62,892 nucleotides of DNA, from NCBI GenBank assembly GCA_964478515.1, contig CAYZIL010000010.1, positions 1 through 62,892 of the forward strand, in the 5' to 3' direction. Of this stretch, positions 7,047 to 15,089 are shown in pieces. Made by a program: the position numbers and the translations under genes. Numbering within the stretch: the stretch's first letter is position 1; every line of letters begins with the position of its first letter. This DNA is from HGM13233 sp964478515. Its GTDB lineage: Bacteria > Bacillota > Clostridia > Oscillospirales > Ruminococcaceae. The notes beneath the pieces are model-generated. The model was given only the letters and a program-made list of their open reading frames with translations, was not told the origin of the DNA and did not search any database.

Positions 7047-8717
7047 TTAAAACAGCCCCGTTATTCTGCCGTCGTCGTCGACGTCGATGTTTTCCGCCGC
7101 CGGCACTTTCGGCAGTCCCGGCATGGTCATTATGCTGCCGGCTATTGCGACAACGAAACCGGCGCCGGCGCTCAGCGACAGTGAGCGCACGGTGATGTAG
7201 AAATCCCGCGGCCGGCCGAGCAATTTCGGGTCGTCCGAAAGGGAATACTGCGTTTTGGCAATGCAGACCGGCAAGCCGGCGCCGCCGCACTGTTCGACGG
7301 TTTCAAGTTCGCGCAGTGCCTGCGGCTCGAACACGACGCCGCGCGCGCCGTAAATTTCGCGGGCGACGAGCTCTATTTTGTCGCGCAGCGGCAAAGCGGC
7401 GTCGTAAAGCGGCGCAAAATCGGCCTGAGCTGAGTCCGCGGCGGCGCGCACCTTGCGCGCGAGTTCCAGCCCGCCGTCGCCGCCGCGGGCAAAGACTTCG
7501 CTGAGCGCAAAGTCGGCGCCGCACTCGCGGCAGCAAGCGGCAATTGCCTCAAGCTCCGCGTCGCTGTCGTCGGCAAAGCGGTTGACGGCAACTACCACCG
7601 GTACACGGTATTTTTTTAAGTTGGCGATGTGCGCTGCCAGGTTTTGCGCGCCGCGGCGCAGCGCCGCGACGTCGGGCGTCTTTAAATTGTCTTTGGGCAC
7701 GCCGCCGTTGTATTTCAGCGCTCTCGCCGTGGCGACGAGAACCGCACAGTCGGGGTGCAGGCCGCCGACGCGGCATTTTATGTCGAAAAACTTTTCGGCG
7801 CCGAGGTCGCTGCCGAAACCGGCTTCGGTAATAAGGTAGTCGCCCAGCTTCAGTCCCAGGCGCGTTGCGCGCAATGAGTTACAGCCGTGGGCAATATTCG
7901 CAAAGGGGCCGCCGTGAATAAGTACCGGAGTGTGTTCCAGTGTCTGGACGAGATTCGGCGCGCAGGCGTCGCGCAGCAGCGCGGTCATAGCACCCTGCAT
8001 GCGCAGCTCGCGGCAGCGCACCGGCTCGCCGGCCGTGTTGTACGCTACAATAATGTTGCCCAGCCGCTTTTTTAAGTCGGCGATGTTTTCGCTCAAGCAC
8101 AGTATCGCCATTACTTCGCTGGCGACTGAAATCATAAAATGGTCGGGGCGTTCAACGCCGTCCTGCGGCCGTCCCTGGCCGACGGTAATGTTGCGCAAAC
8201 AGCGGTCGTTCATGTCCATGACCCGTTTGAAAACGACGCGCTGCGGGTCAATGCCGAGCGCGTTGCCCTGGTGCAGGTGGTTGTCGACAGCCGCGCACAG
8301 CAGGTTGTTGGCGGCGGTGACGGCATGAATATCGCCGGTAAAATGCAGGTTAATCTCGTCCATCGGCACTACTTGCGAATAGCCGCCGCCGGCCGCGCCG
8401 CCCTTAACGCCGAACACCGGCCCGAGCGAGGGCTCGCGCAGCGCAATGACACTGTTGAGACCCAGTCGCGCAAAGGCCTGACCGAGACCGACCGTGGTCG
8501 TGGTTTTGCCCTCGCCCGCAGGGGTGGGGTTTATGGCGGTGACGAGTATCAGTTTGCCGTCGGGGTGGCCGGAAAACCTGCGAAAGGCGCTGTCGGCAAT
8601 TTTTGCTTTGTATTTTCCGTAGGGGATTACCTCGTCGTCCCGCAGACCGAGTCTTGCGGCAATATCGGTTATAGGCTGCATTTCGGCACTGTTGGCAATT
8701 TCAATGTCAGAGAGCAT
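7047..8717 (-). CDS. fhs: Formate-tetrahydrofolate ligase
   Basis: 556 residues, the usual length. It makes 10-formyl-THF from formate, THF and ATP and supplies purine and formyl-methionine synthesis, or the methyl branch of the Wood-Ljungdahl pathway in acetogens. The P-loop is PTPAGEGKTTTT, preceded by KLILVTAINP, with the downstream block ALREPSLGPVFGVKGGAAG intact. I start at the ATG at 8717 because AAGGAG lies 8 bases upstream. The open frame extends further but has no better start. tmcAL is 34 bases upstream and tsaE one base downstream. 5-Formyl-THF cyclo-ligase at 14.3 kb is the other folate gene here. The rest of the acetogenic pathway is not in the window, so acetogenesis is not implied. 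Confidence 0.97.
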   Translation of the reverse strand: MLSDIEIANSAEMQPITDIAARLGLRDDEVIPYGKYKAKIADSAFRRFSGHPDGKLILVTAINPTPAGEGKTTTTVGLGQAFARLGLNSVIALREPSLGPVFGVKGGAAGGGYSQVVPMDEINLHFTGDIHAVTAANNLLCAAVDNHLHQGNALGIDPQRVVFKRVMDMNDRCLRNITVGQGRPQDGVERPDHFMISVASEVMAILCLSENIADLKKRLGNIIVAYNTAGEPVRCRELRMQGAMTALLRDACAPNLVQTLEHTPVLIHGGPFANIAHGCNSLRATRLGLKLGDYLITEAGFGSDLGAEKFFDIKCRVGGLHPDCAVLVATARALKYNGGVPKDNLKTPDVAALRRGAQNLAAHIANLKKYRVPVVVAVNRFADDSDAELEAIAACCRECGADFALSEVFARGGDGGLELARKVRAAADSAQADFAPLYDAALPLRDKIELVAREIYGARGVVFEPQALRELETVEQCGGAGLPVCIAKTQYSLSDDPKLLGRPRDFYITVRSLSLSAGAGFVVAIAGSIMTMPGLPKVPAAENIDVDDDGRITGLF

Positions 8718-8751
8718 ACGTCTGTCTCCTTTTCGTGTTATGGATATTGTA

Positions 8752-9960
8752 TCATTCATCGCTGTCGATTTCCATTGTCGACACGGCGGCAAATTTGCGG
8801 GTGTAGTCGAGCGCAGCCGGGGCGCGCTTTGCCAGCGAGAGCGCAAAGACGTCGCCGACGCGCACTTCCAGCGCGGCACAGCGCGCCGCTTCCGGCGAGG
8901 TGTTCTGCAGTTTTTTCAGCGACTGAGACAGCGGCACGGCCGGTTTAACCGCCGCCAAAAGCTCGGTGCCGCGTTTTGAACACGCCAGCAGCCGCAAGTA
9001 GGGCACGCCGTCGTCGTAGTTTTGGGCGCAGATGCCGAAAAACGCGCACAGCGCGGCGCGGCGCACCCGCGCAGAGGTGTAACGCTTGGCGGCGGCAAGC
9101 TGCCACAGCTGCGGCAGTGTCAGCGCGGCGCGCGCGGCGTTGTAAAGCCGGTCGCCAAGACCGTCCGCGCAATCCGGCAGCGCCGCGAAATCGGCGCGGG
9201 TCATGCAGCGCAATTTGTACAGCAGCGCGCACTCAACGGCGTCGAGTCCGCCGCTGAACGCGCCGCGCTCGCGCAGCTCAGTGAGTGCCACGGCGCTAAA
9301 GGGCGGAACGTATTTGCCGACGTCTTCGCCGGCGCGCAGCAGCCGGCGAAGTGCGCCGGCGCTGGCAAAACGGCCGTCAGGCGCGGCGTCGCCGTGGGCG
9401 GCGCCGGCACGCGGCACTGCTACGGGCTGCAAGTTTAGCCCCAGCTGCTGCGCGGCGCGCAGGTATTCTATTGCCAGCACGTTGTTGGGCTCGCGCAAGA
9501 GCGCGGCGAGCGCGGCGTCGCTTTCGGCCGCGGCGGTTTGCACCGCGGCGGGGAAGCCGAGTCCGGTTTTAAGCAGCTCGCCGGTACGCTCGCGCACGGC
9601 GGCAGTGTCTGTCAGCGCGGCGGCGCGGCCGAGCGCGTCGGCGTCGGCGTTTTCGCAGCCGAAGCTCAGCATCTCAACGCTGCCGAGCGCCGCGACGGCG
9701 CTGATTGCTCCAAAAGCGAAGCGGTTGGCGGCGGCGCAGGCAAAGGCTGCCGGCAATTCAAAAACGGCGTCGGCGCCGCCGGCAAGCGCCAGCTGCGCGC
9801 GGGTGAATTTGTCGCACAGCGCAAAGTCGGCGCGCTGTACGGCGTTGCCGGACATTATTACCGCAATATGGGTGGCGCCGGCGGCGCGGGCCGCCGCCAG
9901 TTGGTAGGCGTGGCCATTGTGGAAAGGGTCATATTCAGCGACTACAGCGCAGATTTTCAA
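8752..9960 (-). CDS. tmcAL: tRNA(Met) cytidine acetate ligase (TmcAL/YlbM family)
   Basis: 402 residues. TmcAL acetylates C34 of elongator tRNA-Met using acetate and ATP through acetyladenylate. The nucleotidyltransferase motif EYDPFHNGHAYQL is at residues 9-21, followed by VIMSGNAVQRADFAL. The motif usually ends in a QRGEPA-like string, so QRADFA is a small departure. The C-terminal tRNA-binding half is alanine-rich but of normal length. It starts the six-gene leftward operon and is divergent from ackA. Proximity of this family to acetate kinase genes is also seen in clostridia, in keeping with its use of acetate. Confidence 0.9.
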   Translation of the reverse strand: MKICAVVAEYDPFHNGHAYQLAAARAAGATHIAVIMSGNAVQRADFALCDKFTRAQLALAGGADAVFELPAAFACAAANRFAFGAISAVAALGSVEMLSFGCENADADALGRAAALTDTAAVRERTGELLKTGLGFPAAVQTAAAESDAALAALLREPNNVLAIEYLRAAQQLGLNLQPVAVPRAGAAHGDAAPDGRFASAGALRRLLRAGEDVGKYVPPFSAVALTELRERGAFSGGLDAVECALLYKLRCMTRADFAALPDCADGLGDRLYNAARAALTLPQLWQLAAAKRYTSARVRRAALCAFFGICAQNYDDGVPYLRLLACSKRGTELLAAVKPAVPLSQSLKKLQNTSPEAARCAALEVRVGDVFALSLAKRAPAALDYTRKFAAVSTMEIDSDE

Positions 9961-9980
9961 GACCGCATCGCCCCTAACGC

Positions 9981-10009
9981 TTGAAAATAAACAGAGTATA
10001 ATCTATAAT
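9981..10009 (+). promoter_or_regulatory. Promoter for ackA
   Basis: TTGAAA at 9981-9986, a 17-base spacer and TATAAT at 10004-10009, giving a transcript of roughly 70 leader bases before the ackA ATG. A second TATAAT lies 7 bases upstream with a shorter spacer. The region 9961-10087 must also hold the divergent tmcAL promoter, which I could not place with confidence. Confidence 0.75.
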
Positions 10010-10087
10010 AACTCTGGTCATATAATAACTTTTATCTCAATATATGTAAAGCGGCCGCAAGCCGGCCGCGGGCATCTGGAGGAAAGA

Positions 10088-11290
10088 ATGAAAATACTGG
10101 TCATCAACGCCGGCAGCAGCTCGCTGAAATATCAGCTGTTCGATATGGACAGCGAAAAGTGGCTCGCCAAAGGCAACTGTGAGCGCATCGGCATGGAGTC
10201 GAGCATAATTACACACAAGACGCCCGACTACAGTTCCGGTGCGGTCGACACAGTCTTTACCGACCACAAGCAGGCGTTTCTTGCCGTCGTAGACCGGCTT
10301 ACTTCCGGCGAGGGTAAGGTGATTGACAGCGTCAGTGAAATAGGCGCAGTCGGCCACCGCGTGCTGCACGGCAGCGAAAAATACAAACAGCCCACGCTTG
10401 TGACGCCCCGCGTTATCGACGACATTTTGGAATTTTCCGACCTCGGACCGCTGCACAACCCGCCCCAGGCCGCCGCGATGAAGGCCTGCAGCGAGGTGTT
10501 CGGCGCGAATACGCCGATGGTCGCGGTATTCGACACCGCCTTTCACCAGACAATGCCGCCCAAGGCCTATATGTTCCCGGTTCCCTATGAATATTATGAA
10601 AAGTACTCGGTGCGCCGCTACGGCTTTCACGGTACCAGCCACCGCTATGTCAGCGACCGCTACTTTGAGCTTACCGGCGCACAGCGCGCCGGCAGCCGGA
10701 TAATCAGCTGCCATCTCGGTAACGGTAGCTCCATTTGTGCCATCCGCGACGGCAAGTGCGCCGACACCTCTATGGGTCTTACGCCTTTGGACGGTCTAAT
10801 AATGGGCACCCGCTGCGGCGGCATTGACCCCTCGGTCGTCACCTATATTGCCGCCAAAGAGAACAAATCACCGGCCGAAATGACCGAACTTATGAACAAG
10901 CGCTCCGGTTTTCTCGGTATCAGCGGCATCAGCAGCGACTGTCGTGACTTGCAGGACGCGCGCAGCCGCGGTGACGAGCGCGCCGACCTCGCGCTAGACA
11001 TGCTTGCTTACCAAATTAAAAAATATGTCGGCGGCTATGCCGCGGGCATGGGCGGACTCGACGCCGTCATCTTTACCGGCGGTATCGGTGAAAACGACGC
11101 CTCAATTAGGCACGAAGTCTGCAAGAATATGGAGTTCCTCGGCATTAAGTTCGACCTCAGCCGCAACGCCGTGCGCGGCGAGGAAAAGCTCATCAGCGCC
11201 GACGATTCTCCCGTTAAGGTGTGGATAATCCCCACCAACGAGGAAATAATGATTGCGCGCGAAACACTCGGTATAGTAGCGGAAAAATAA
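10088..11290 (+). CDS. ackA: Acetate kinase
   Basis: 400 residues, the standard length. It converts acetyl phosphate and ADP to acetate and ATP, the main substrate-level phosphorylation step of acetate fermentation. The ASKHA motifs are MKILVINAGSSSLKYQLF at the N-terminus, the acetate/phosphate site GHRVLHG, VFDTAFHQTMP with the catalytic Asp, RYGFHGTSH, CHLGNGSS and FTGGIGEN. The start has a strong GGAGGAAAG. The partner phosphotransacetylase is not adjacent. The gene is monocistronic or followed by the GNAT gene 82 bases later. Confidence 0.98.
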   Translation: MKILVINAGSSSLKYQLFDMDSEKWLAKGNCERIGMESSIITHKTPDYSSGAVDTVFTDHKQAFLAVVDRLTSGEGKVIDSVSEIGAVGHRVLHGSEKYKQPTLVTPRVIDDILEFSDLGPLHNPPQAAAMKACSEVFGANTPMVAVFDTAFHQTMPPKAYMFPVPYEYYEKYSVRRYGFHGTSHRYVSDRYFELTGAQRAGSRIISCHLGNGSSICAIRDGKCADTSMGLTPLDGLIMGTRCGGIDPSVVTYIAAKENKSPAEMTELMNKRSGFLGISGISSDCRDLQDARSRGDERADLALDMLAYQIKKYVGGYAAGMGGLDAVIFTGGIGENDASIRHEVCKNMEFLGIKFDLSRNAVRGEEKLISADDSPVKVWIIPTNEEIMIARETLGIVAEK

Positions 11291-11372
11291 CGCCGTAAAT
11301 TGTAGGTGGCCGGCGCAGTGCATTTGTGCCGGCCGCTGATTTTTGCTTTGCCAACAGAAACAGGAGTATCAC

Positions 11373-12197
11373 ATGGACGCACAACAGTTTGAATATATCC
11401 GCCAAAAACGCGCGGCGTTTCAGTACTCGTCGCTCGATTATGTCGACTTTGAAAGCATCAGCGACTTTACGCTCGCCGTCGACCGCGACGATTTGCTGCT
11501 GCTGTACGGCACGAACCGAGACATAGACACGCCCGAACTTCACTGGGCGGCCAACGACTGGCAGCCGCTGTTTTCGGCCGCTCAAAGCACCGGCCGCAAC
11601 ATTCTTGTGACGTTTGTGCCGCCGCAATGGCACGACGAGCTGGCGGCGCGCGGTTTTGAAGAATACGGCGTGCTGCGTGAATACTGGCTCAGCGATATTG
11701 CCGCCGACGCCGACGCGCCGCTGCCGCAGCTGCTGCAGCCGGCAGATTGCGCGCAGGCGTCAGACGTGACGATGGCCTGCCGCTGGCAGAGCCGCGAATT
11801 TCGCGGTGAGAGTGAAACCTGGGTGTTGGCCTGGCTCAGCGGCGCCGACCCAGCGGCCGGCACCGGCGGCAGCGACAGCTTTGCCGTGCTCGGCGAGCGT
11901 GTTGACGGTGTGCTCGCGGGCATAGCCTGCGTCGCCATTTATGCGCGTGAGTCTGAAAGTGGCGCTGTGCTCTGGCTGCGCGAAGTTGCGGTGCGGCCCG
12001 AATACCAAAACCGCGGTATCGGCCGAAACCTGGTTCGCCAGGCGCTGCGTTACGGTCGGGAGCGCGGCGCGCAAAGAGCGTTTTTGATGGCGGACGAGCT
12101 CAACGAGGCCGCAAAAAAGCTCTACGCAAGCTGCGGATTCACGCCCAATCCCAACGGATTGCAAATTGATATGATTTACCTGCCGCAGCAGGACTGA
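11373..12197 (+). CDS. GNAT family N-acetyltransferase with N-terminal extension
   Basis: 274 residues, longer than a single GNAT domain. The N-terminal half (about 1-125) is acidic and aromatic and may be a degenerate second GNAT domain. The C-terminal half carries a clear one, with LREVAVRPEYQNRGIGRNLV (acetyl-CoA loop QNRGIG) and KKLYASCGF. I start at the ATG at 11373, which has CAGGAG 9 bases upstream. A start 10 codons earlier lacks a ribosome site. The substrate is unknown. A long hairpin follows the stop. Confidence 0.85.
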   Translation: MDAQQFEYIRQKRAAFQYSSLDYVDFESISDFTLAVDRDDLLLLYGTNRDIDTPELHWAANDWQPLFSAAQSTGRNILVTFVPPQWHDELAARGFEEYGVLREYWLSDIAADADAPLPQLLQPADCAQASDVTMACRWQSREFRGESETWVLAWLSGADPAAGTGGSDSFAVLGERVDGVLAGIACVAIYARESESGAVLWLREVAVRPEYQNRGIGRNLVRQALRYGRERGAQRAFLMADELNEAAKKLYASCGFTPNPNGLQIDMIYLPQQD

Positions 12198-12220
12198 ACC
12201 GCGCTGAGCGGTTGAAACAT

Positions 12221-12265
12221 ACAAGTACGCCCCGCTCGGCGGCAGCCGTGGCGGGGCGTACTTGT
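12221..12265 (+). terminator. Long hairpin after the GNAT gene
   Basis: ACAAGTACGCCCCGC (12221-12235) pairs with GCGGGGCGTACTTGT (12251-12265), a perfect 15-bp stem with a 15-base loop. The downstream TGTTATG is only moderately T-rich, so termination efficiency is uncertain. Confidence 0.6.
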
Positions 12266-12369
12266 TGTTATGCATTAGTAAAATCAAGGCATCAGCCGCA
12301 GCGCGGGTTCAAGAATTACTCGCAGTGCGGCTGTGAGTCAGCGCTTAAGCGACCACTAAATGAGAATTT

Positions 12370-12600
12370 GAACGCAAAAGCTCAGCTGACGAAAACGAGC
12401 CTCGCGCCGCCGGTGCAAGGCTCGGGGGAGTCAAAAGGTTCTCCTCTTGCCGTTAAGGGGTTAATCGGGAGTCGGGGAGTCAAGAGGACGAATCGAAACG
12501 TCCCCTTAGTTCCCCGACAAAAACGCTCTTTGTGTTTAGAACGCAGCGCTATTTTTTTAAACTTAGTTCTTTGTTTTCCGCTCTTTTGCAGTGTGCGGCT
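12370..12600. repeat. Dispersed repeat copy 1, with hairpin core (12266-12600 has no gene)
   Basis: From 12370 the sequence GAACGCAAAAGCTCAGCTGA then GAAAACGAGC matches the second copy at 60411 closely. The hairpin core 12398-12424 pairs GAGCCTCGCGCC with GGTGCAAGGCTC, and GGGGGA then CAAAAGG follow in both copies. Homology resumes at TTTGTGTTTAGAAC (12529-12542), so this copy carries roughly 80 extra bases. Open frames through both copies end in FCSVRL, but no start or ribosome site supports translation. Confidence 0.6.
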
Positions 12601-12852
12601 TTAGCCCTTTAGCCCGCGCGACTGGCGCTCCATGTCCTCGACAACGATGTCGAAAATTTCGCCGAGACCGGCACAGTATTCGAGCACCTTCCAGGGCTCG
12701 TTGGTGTGGTAGTGAATTTTTATGAGCGTCTCGTCGCCGATGGCGAGCAGGCTGTCGCCGTGAAAGTTGGCGACAAAATAGTCGTTTACGGCGTCCTCGT
12801 CGAGTCCGCTGCCCTCTATTAAAAGTTGAGTGTCATATTTAAATTCTAACAT
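12601..12852 (-). CDS. Stand-alone FakA/YloV middle-domain protein
   Basis: 83 residues. The sequence matches the middle segment of fatty acid kinase FakA (YloV): FKYDTQLLIEG, GDSLLAIGDETLIKIHYHTN and the closing KVLEYCAGLGEIFDIVVEDM. It lacks both the N-terminal DhaL-type ATP domain and the C-terminal FakB-binding domain. Where FakA proteins usually have GYCTE, this protein has KYDTQ, so the conserved cysteine is absent. AAGGAG 6-7 bases before the ATG and a 39-base gap to the upstream HD gene support a real gene at the end of the deoC operon. A regulatory or scaffold role, or a degenerate remnant, are both possible. Family assignment is from motif memory. Confidence 0.7.
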   Translation of the reverse strand: MLEFKYDTQLLIEGSGLDEDAVNDYFVANFHGDSLLAIGDETLIKIHYHTNEPWKVLEYCAGLGEIFDIVVEDMERQSRGLKG

Positions 12853-12891
12853 AGTATTCTCCTTATATTGCGGCGCGTTGCCGCGCGGTTA

Positions 12892-13440
12892 TTACAGTTT
12901 TTGCTCGGTCTCGGCGCGGGCTGCGGCGCGCAGCGCCGCGAGCGGCGAAAACTCGGCGCATTCCTTTTCGCCGTAGGTGAGGTTCAGTTCGCGCTCCAAC
13001 GGCAGCCAGGTGGCAATGTCCGACTCGTTGTGTTGAATCACGGCCTCTAATTTGTCAAGCGCCTTGAAAAAGCGCGCCTCGGGTGTTGACAGCGCGTCCA
13101 TCTCGGCAAAAAGAGACTTAAGTTGTTCGCGCGAGTCGGGCAGGGTGTCAAGCAGCGCGCTGATGGCGTCGCTTTCGGTGTGCTCGTCGGCGTCGGTCTT
13201 CAAAAAGGTGGGGATGTCGCCGGTAACGGCCTCGCCAAGGTCGTGAACAAGGCACATGGCCGCGACGCGCGCGCCGTCAAGCTGCGGTTGCTGCGGACAC
13301 AGCAGCAGCGCCATCAGCGCCGTGCGCCAGCTGTGTTCGGCAACGGTCTCGGCCTCGCCGTTCGAGTCGGTACAGTGCCGGGTGCGGCACTTCAGCTTTT
13401 CCGCGGTGTGCAGAAACTCCATCATCGCCTGGGTGTCCAT
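12892..13440 (-). CDS. HD-domain hydrolase, YfbR/HDDC2-type 5'-deoxynucleotidase
   Basis: 182 residues. The metal-binding HD motifs are R18 or R21 near the N-terminus, VAEHSWR (His about 36), VHDLGEAVTGD (His-Asp about 66-67) and the late ALDKLEAVIQH with the last Asp. This order is that of the YfbR/HDDC2 branch, which removes the phosphate of deoxynucleoside 5'-monophosphates. It lies 51 bases downstream of deoC, which degrades deoxyribose phosphate, so a shared role in deoxynucleotide turnover fits. Substrate specificity is not provable here. Confidence 0.85.
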   Translation of the reverse strand: MDTQAMMEFLHTAEKLKCRTRHCTDSNGEAETVAEHSWRTALMALLLCPQQPQLDGARVAAMCLVHDLGEAVTGDIPTFLKTDADEHTESDAISALLDTLPDSREQLKSLFAEMDALSTPEARFFKALDKLEAVIQHNESDIATWLPLERELNLTYGEKECAEFSPLAALRAAARAETEQKL

Positions 13441-13491
13441 TGCGCCTCCATATACGAATAGAATATTTGAGCAACTATTTTACAAATAGTA

Positions 13492-14142
13492 TTACTTGCT
13501 CTTGCAGAGCACCGTCACAGCGGCGCTGCTGCCAAGACGCTCGCAGCCGGCAGCGAGAAATGTTTCCATGTCCTCGCGGGTGCGAATGCCGCCGGCGGCT
13601 TTTATTTTGACGCCGCTCGCAATGTGCTTTTTGAAAAGCTCAACGTCGGCGAGCGTGGCGCCGGCGGTACCGAAACCGGTAGAGGTTTTAATATAATCGG
13701 CGCCGCAGTCGCTGACAATGCCGCAGAGCTTTGTCTTTTCGGTCTCGTCAAGATAACAGGTTTCGACTATGACTTTAAGCACATGGCCCGAACATTCGGC
13801 GCGCACGGCGGCGATGTCGGCGGCGACGGCCTGCCAGTCGGCGTCCTTGACGGCGGTGAGGTTCACGACCATGTCAATTTCGTCGGCGCCGTCTTTGAGC
13901 GCCTGGTGTGTCTCGGCGCATTTGGCGGCGGTATTGCAGTAGCCGAGCGGAAAACCGACCACTGTGCAGATGTTGAGAGTGGGGAATTCCCCGCGCGCCG
14001 CGGCCACAAAACAGGAGGGGATGCACACCGAGGCGGTGTTGTACTCGACGGCCTCGCGGCACAGCTGGGTTATCTGTTCGTGGGTGGCGGTTGGTTTGAG
14101 CAGGGTGTGGTCTATGTGGCGAAGTATCTCGCTGTTTTGCAT
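13492..14142 (-). CDS. deoC: Deoxyribose-phosphate aldolase
   Basis: 216 residues. It cleaves 2-deoxyribose 5-phosphate to glyceraldehyde 3-phosphate and acetaldehyde. The TIM-barrel signatures are HIDHTLLKPTAT at the N-terminus, VVGFPLG, GADEIDMVVN and the Schiff-base lysine K152 in YIKTSTGFG, followed by KAAGGIRT. GAGAGG precedes the ATG. It is the first gene of a leftward set with the HD nucleotidase and the FakA-like protein, and is divergent from 5-FCL. No deoR-like regulator or nucleoside phosphorylase is adjacent. Confidence 0.96.
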   Translation of the reverse strand: MQNSEILRHIDHTLLKPTATHEQITQLCREAVEYNTASVCIPSCFVAAARGEFPTLNICTVVGFPLGYCNTAAKCAETHQALKDGADEIDMVVNLTAVKDADWQAVAADIAAVRAECSGHVLKVIVETCYLDETEKTKLCGIVSDCGADYIKTSTGFGTAGATLADVELFKKHIASGVKIKAAGGIRTREDMETFLAAGCERLGSSAAVTVLCKSK

Positions 14143-14255
14143 ATTGACTTACCTCTCGTCGTGTTATAGTGTTATTTTAACGCCTTTTGCGGGCTGTGTA
14201 AATGGCGGGTTTGTGCTCGGACAAATAGAGCGCTTGAGGTTTGAGGAATATATTA

Positions 14256-14834
14256 ATGGACATATGCGAACTAAAAGCAGCGCAGCGGCAGTGGGCAAAG
14301 GCGGCGCGCGCGGCGCTTTCGCCGGCGCAGCGCGCCGCGCTGAGTGCGCGCGTGTGCGAACAAATTGAGGCGCTGAGCGAATATGCCGGTGCCCAAACAA
14401 TTATGCTCTACCGCGCGGTCGCTTGCGAGACCGACTTGAGCGCGCTGGCCGCAGCGGCGCAAAAAGCGGACAAGACCGTACTGTGGCCGCGCTGCGAGGG
14501 GCGGCAGCTGCAGGCGCTTTGCCCGCGCGGCGGCGACGCCTGGCAGCGGGGAGCTTACGACATTCCCGAGCCCATACCGGCGCGCAGCGAGCTTTTCGCG
14601 CCGGAAACGATAGACTTAGTAGTGGCGCCCTGCGTCGCCTTTGACGAGCGCTGCCGCCGGCTGGGAATGGGCGGCGGCTATTACGACCGCTATATTCCGC
14701 GGTGCGCGCGCGCCTTTACGCTGCTGGCCGCGTTTTCCTGTCAGCAGCTGGTGCAAGTCGCGGCGGATGACCGCGACGCCGTTTTTGACGCGGCCGTCAG
14801 CGAGGGCGGCGTCATTCGCCGCGCCGGGCGCTGA
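14256..14834 (+). CDS. 5-formyltetrahydrofolate cyclo-ligase
   Basis: 192 residues. It converts 5-formyl-THF to 5,10-methenyl-THF with ATP, returning a storage and inhibitory folate to the one-carbon pool. Family signatures are the N-terminal KAAQRQWAKAARAALS, YRAVACETDLSAL, and the C-terminal GMGGGYYDRYIPR that forms the ATP and folate site. I use the ATG at 14256 because GAGG lies 9 bases upstream, although a TTG five codons earlier is in frame. With fhs at 7-8.7 kb it is the second folate one-carbon gene in the window. It is also known as fau or ygfA. Confidence 0.93.
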   Translation: MDICELKAAQRQWAKAARAALSPAQRAALSARVCEQIEALSEYAGAQTIMLYRAVACETDLSALAAAAQKADKTVLWPRCEGRQLQALCPRGGDAWQRGAYDIPEPIPARSELFAPETIDLVVAPCVAFDERCRRLGMGGGYYDRYIPRCARAFTLLAAFSCQQLVQVAADDRDAVFDAAVSEGGVIRRAGR

Positions 14835-14980
14835 GCCGCAAATACTGTTTTGGCCGCCGCGCCGGCGCGCTGTAAAGCGACGGAAAACCGGCGGGAAACG
14901 AGCGGCGCTGCAGCGGGTAAAGCAATAAAAAACACTGGTCTTTTCGGGCAAGAGCGAGTGAGCGGTCCGCGCGGGAATAG

Positions 14981-15013
14981 AACGAAAAAAGCCGGCGCCG
15001 TAACGGCGCCGGC
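14981..15013 (-). terminator. Terminator of glpK
   Basis: GCCGGCGCCG (14991-15000), TAA loop, CGGCGCCGGC. On the minus strand the stem is followed by TTTTTTCG, a clear intrinsic terminator about 75 bases after the glpK stop. The surrounding 14835-15089 has no supported gene. Confidence 0.85.
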
Positions 15014-15089
15014 AGTATTGTGCGTTTGCAAAGCTTGCTCGCGCCGCGCCGTTAAAGCGCGGTTTTTTCGTGTTTGCGCGCCGCGCCGC

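Noticed and set aside
7047..8879. Longer fhs start at 8879
   Set aside because: The first 54 codons do not resemble the family and lack a ribosome site, while the ATG at 8717 has AAGGAG.
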